Assembly (NCBI RefSeq): GCF_958295425.1
Contig: NC_081142.1
Location: forward strand, 12,696,324-12,760,323
Direction: 5' to 3'
DNA length: 64,000 nt
Source: Solea solea
Lineage: Eukaryota > Chordata > Actinopteri > Pleuronectiformes > Soleidae
Shown here: piece after piece, positions 60,044 through 64,000 of the stretch
How positions within the stretch are numbered: the stretch's first letter is position 1
Layout of the letters: each line of letters begins with the position of its first letter
Program-made: the position numbers and the translations under genes
Notes under the pieces: generated by a model
Told to the model about the DNA's origin: nothing
Database searches by the model: none
The model's input: only the letters and a program-made list of their open reading frames with translations

Positions 60044-62473
60044 CGAAACATCAGCCACTCTGCCAAGGGAGAGAGGCAGGGAGATTTGTGAGTTGATGTG
60101 TTCTTAACAGCTCAAATGCAAGCATCTGCCTTTGAATATTCTAAGCATCAGACAATTTTCAGCATTGAAATTCATTCTTTGGCTCCTCCTTTTAACATGA
60201 AACCTATTTTTACACTGAACAAAAGGTGGCAACAAACACTGAAAGTCCATGTATGTTACATTAAGGTAGCTGTGTTTGAAGTTGTCCTTAAAGTATGACA
60301 TTTTTTTTTATTCAACAGTGTGTGCCATGGGCGATCCATAAGGAATATATTGTCCACAGCTGTTTGCCTGAGTTGACCAAATGAGCAGCTTCTGTCGCTG
60401 ACTATCAACAGAAGACAGATAGCTGCTGCTATCAGTGACTAAGTGACTTCCTCCTGGACATATATTAATAGCAACAGCTTGATTCCAGCTCATGAGGTTA
60501 AGTCTATGTTGTCAGCATAGTTGGGCATTGTGGAGACAAATGACGCCAAAGAAGCAACATTATGTCTCCTGGCCTTGCAGACACAGTCGAGCTTTGTTAA
60601 GGTCCGGAATCAACCAACAGAGACAGACCCTGTGTCTGTGTTCAATGTTTAAAAGGTTAGTTACCACATGCTGCTGTATGAATGTTAGAAAAGGGTCATC
60701 TGTATGACGTATGGATTTTCTCTACTTGAAATGATTTTATTTGATCTTTGGTAAGAAATAAAACATTGGAGAAAAAGGAGATTTTAATTGTGGGAAATCA
60801 AGCAGTGTCATTAAGGATGCCTTAGTCCATCCCTTGTTTCAAGCAGTTAACTCGAGGGACTTTTAAGTCTATTCATCTTCTTTTGATCAGATTCTGATGA
60901 AATGAATTGGTCTGCATTGCAAACTTGTGGTCCATGGCACTCAGTGCTTGAAAATTTGATGAAAAGATGAATTATTTTCTAACTATTTCAGCACATGTGA
61001 GATACTTCCCTTGTATCACTGATTATTCTTAAACGGATTTATGGAAGTTAAACTTTGTTGTAGTTACCTTGGATGTAGGAATACACAGAAATGACTAAAT
61101 GTGTTTTTTTTCATGGTTTATTATGAATTCCCTTATCCACATTGTATTTCTATACCTGAAAGTAACACTTCATTATGAGTAATAGACAATTAAATTGTCG
61201 AATGAACGTTTTACAATAACAGCATATGTATGTTGAAAATAAATCTATTCATATCAAAAACAGATAAATAAATTGGGCAATTGATATTAAAACACTTAGC
61301 TTAAGCTTATAATTTAATTTTAATAATTCGATAATTACAACCAGTTGTGGCCAGAATAAGAATGTGGCCCACGTTTGACACCTCTGGGCTAAGATGTATA
61401 AAGTAACTTTTACATAAACAATGTAATAGTTTCATGTTAAAAATCTTAAATTATAACAACTGCCATTATTTGACCCGGTGAAAACTAACTTTTTCAAACT
61501 CCATTTTAAACATCAGCCATCATTAGATCTTGCCTGGACTTTGTCTTGATTAGCCACTAACTTAACAATTGCTAGAACGCTCTAATATTTCCTTGCCTGC
61601 TTGGTTACGTGAAAGGAATTAAGGGACTGGATGGGAGTGTGATTAATTAAACTGACATGAAAAAACATGCAGCCTACAAAGACGGCTCGTTTCCCAAGGA
61701 CCCCCACTTTAGAGCAGTTTTGGAGCAATTACCGCATGCCCCCTCAGATGGGCCAAATGTAATGATTTTTCAGTAAAAGTGCTGTTTAAAGCCCAGCTGA
61801 CAAGTCTGCAATATTACACAAATCAAAGCCAAGAGAGACATGTGAGATTTCTGTTCTGTGTGAACTGCAGCAAATTGAATGCAACATATCTGTGGAAGAT
61901 TCTTTGAGAAGCTAAAATTGACCTGCTTATTCTCAGGATGCAGTTACCACTTAAGAAGTGTTTCCATTCTGAAAGCTATTGCTAAAGAAAATAATAATAA
62001 TAAAAAAAACCTCCTTGGACCTCCTTAATGGTGCTTTCATATTATCTTATTAGAATTGTAATAATACCTCTTATTGCAATTTTGTGTTTAGACATCTCCC
62101 ATGCTGAAACAGTATACCTTGCGTGGATTACAGAAACCCCAAGTGCTAAAAAGGAATCCTACATCTGTTTAACATTTATGTCTGAATGCTGAATTTACCG
62201 CGTATTAAGTAATTTCTCCTTATGTTCTTTTTTTGCCACAATCTGCACACACAGGATAACTCAGGTTTGCACAAAGTAGCAAATTACATCCATGTAAATC
62301 ATATACATTAAGCAATGATACATGGATACATGGGGGCGGGTGGTGGATGAAGGGATTGTTAACATATTATTGTGTAAAAATAAAATCCTCTTACGTTTAA
62401 CAATAAAAGATGGTTATTTAAACACAGAATATAGCAGCCTGGTATAGTATTGGCCTCACAGCCCTAAAGTAGG
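60044..62473. other. Non-coding unique DNA, AT-rich
   Basis: No gene recognised. Sequence from 60300 to 60640 is moderately complex and repeat-free; 61000-62400 is strongly AT-rich with TAATAA runs near 61990. No domains in any frame. Confidence 0.55.
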
Positions 62474-62755
62474 TTGGAGAAACAGGTGCCTGCTGGTAAT
62501 GTGGAGCTAGTCCCTGTGTCCCAGGGTCCTAGGGAATCGCTCTTTAAAAGGAAAGGGCCATTGGCACAGTACAGGATGTGCTCAATCACTGAATTTGACC
62601 TGGTAAAAGTGGAAGCTCCATTGCTGTCACACAAGGGTCCCTCCCTAGGGATAGAGTGTAATTATAAGAGTGGGGGCCCTGGGGCCTCATCGCTCCAAGA
62701 TCCACCCACTAATCACACAACCATGGTGCAGGAGGTGGCTCCCCTAAGAAACTGA
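62474..62755 (+). other. 93-codon open frame, unrecognised
   Basis: The frame starts ATG at 62474 and ends at a TGA at 62753-62755. The product (MEKQVPAGNVELVPVSQG and onward) is richer in Pro, Gly, Glu and Val than the other chance frames here, and the local GC content is higher. No domain is recognised, there is no Kozak-like start or splice context, and the preceding GGTATAGTATTGGCCTCACA loosely resembles a SINE head. It may be a fragment of an unidentified repeat. I would not annotate it as a gene. Confidence 0.12.
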
Positions 62756-64000
62756 ACCAAAAACCTTTTAACAGATAAAGGTCAGACTCAAAGGTAACTT
62801 ACTTGGGACTCAGGTTCTCAGAGAGAGAGAGAGAGAGAGACAGAATGCTGCAGAGTTTTGGGACCAATTTACAGTCCAGGTTTTGACAGAATACTGCAAA
62901 AACATTGGATAGTTCGACTTAATGTAACATAATGACATTTCTACCACATTGTAGCTCAGATTAAGGCATTTGGTGGATGCCCAACAAAACGCCAGTCAAG
63001 GATCAATTGTGTGTTACTTTTTTAATTGGCTCTTAACCTGAGCTTAAATCTAAGAGCTCGTAGGCTCAGAAGAAAAAGTGCTGTTGCATTTAATTCATCG
63101 TTCGTTAATGTCACAATGAATTAAAATAAACCTTATCCTTCGCTATCTTCATTAGTAATTGACCCAGAAGTGGGAGGATGTGTGTCTATATTTAAAACAA
63201 AATAATAAAGATAGAGCTACAACTTCATTTGCTGCCTTGACACTATGGGGAGACATTTCAATTATTGATGAACGCAGAGGCAGAGAGGTTTTAGCTTGGT
63301 TATAGGGTGTTAATACCTGTTTTATTTCAGCGATGTAAAGAGATGTACATAAACCAACGAATTGCTGTGCTGTGCGAGACGCTAACTTAACCCAGTCCAC
63401 TTTGAGTCAGATGTCTCGAAGCAAGCGCTTTCTATTCATTGTCCCTTTTTTCCATCCACGCATCAAAAACTAGTCGTTCCCTATCATTATCGGTTATTTT
63501 GCTCCCTCGCAAACTCTCATGCCATAGCACCAATTGACCTACCTTAATATCTGTCTTTGTCATCCCTGCTATCTATCGCTGTCCTCCTCAAGTCTTCAGA
63601 TCCCCCTTCCCCTCTAACCAAAAGGGCTTTCATGGTCTAGTCAGATAACGTCACTGCGGCTATGCATCTGTTTCCAATCTGTGCAATTAACCAGGCCAGT
63701 TTAGGAATGCTTCCTTGTTTTCATCCTCCTTTTTTCTGCTTTCCTTGCCCCATTTTTCCTCTTCTGCCAGTCTCACACCCTCCTGGTCCACGGTTCTTTG
63801 GTATCACTGCGTAACTATGTAGACTCTCGTCATATTTCCTTTCATTTTCCTGGGTTAGGGTCACTTCATAAAAAATCAATTTACTTTTCATTCACATCAC
63901 ATTCACAGAAGGATGTCAGTTCCATCTCCATGGCCCTATTAAAAAGATAAAGTGAAAATAAGAGGAATGCAAAAGTAATTTGCTTAATCAGAATAGCACA
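62756..64000. other. Non-coding unique DNA
   Basis: No gene recognised. It contains a (GA)10 at 62821-62840 and pyrimidine-rich sequence from 63480 to the window edge. Confidence 0.55.
62821..62840. repeat. (GA)10 microsatellite
   Basis: Perfect GA repeat. Confidence 0.9.

Noticed and set aside
1..64000. CRISPR array, operon, prokaryotic mobile island or integrated virus
   Set aside because: No regularly spaced repeats, no prokaryotic gene density, no LTRs and no viral-type ORFs; repeat content and base composition are those of a fish nuclear genome.

Overview
The window reads as nuclear DNA of a ray-finned (teleost) fish, most likely a percomorph. It is AT-rich (about 60% by eye), full of short microsatellites and homopolymers, and has stop codons in all frames throughout; the longest ATG-initiated open frame is about 185 codons and runs through an (AT)n microsatellite. 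The fish assignment rests on dispersed repeats recognised from memory: tRNA-derived SINE fragments with the 'TTTTCTCCGGGT' body, a SINE ending in 'GGTTAAGTGTCTTGCCCAAG', a 3' LINE fragment with a 'CCGAGGCAGATGGC' body, an L2/Rex1-type reverse transcriptase C-terminus, a 'GGATAAAAG..TCTACTAAATG' motif, and short inverted-repeat elements starting TTAAAGG. No database search was possible, so family names are provisional.

I found no complete protein-coding gene, rRNA, functional tRNA, CpG-island promoter or CRISPR array. The window is either an intergenic gene desert or the inside of very large intron(s). Four short segments look like possible exons and are listed at low confidence: 5791-5844 (+), 12685-12758 (+), 16562-16633 (+, non-coding or a recursive splice site) and 33563-33632 (-). 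The last has the most coding-like codon choice.

Layout. 1-2735: unique AT-rich DNA with a degenerate pentamer tract at 776-975. 2736-2960: first copy of a TTAAAGG inverted-repeat element. 5272-5523: tRNA-SINE on the minus strand. 5524-20889: mostly unique DNA with candidate exons, a CA microsatellite and several perfect inverted repeats. 20890-21055: SINE/LINE tail. 24850-25223: complete second copy of the TTAAAGG element. 25224-33991: unique DNA with enhancer-like stretches. 33992-35437: repeat cluster (small inverted-repeat element, LINE ORF C-terminus on minus, LINE 3' end on plus). 35438-57399: unique DNA with most of the microsatellites, a possible transposon remnant at 38270-38660 and a Tc1-like end at 51856-51883. 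57400-57570: SINE with a recognisable Pol III head. 57571-64000: unique AT-rich DNA.

Nothing here amounts to a new biological system with interacting parts. The most checkable leads are the exon candidates, the paired inverted-repeat elements, several perfect long-arm palindromes, and isolated strong matches to known binding motifs (DR1, ERR-type, CTCF).
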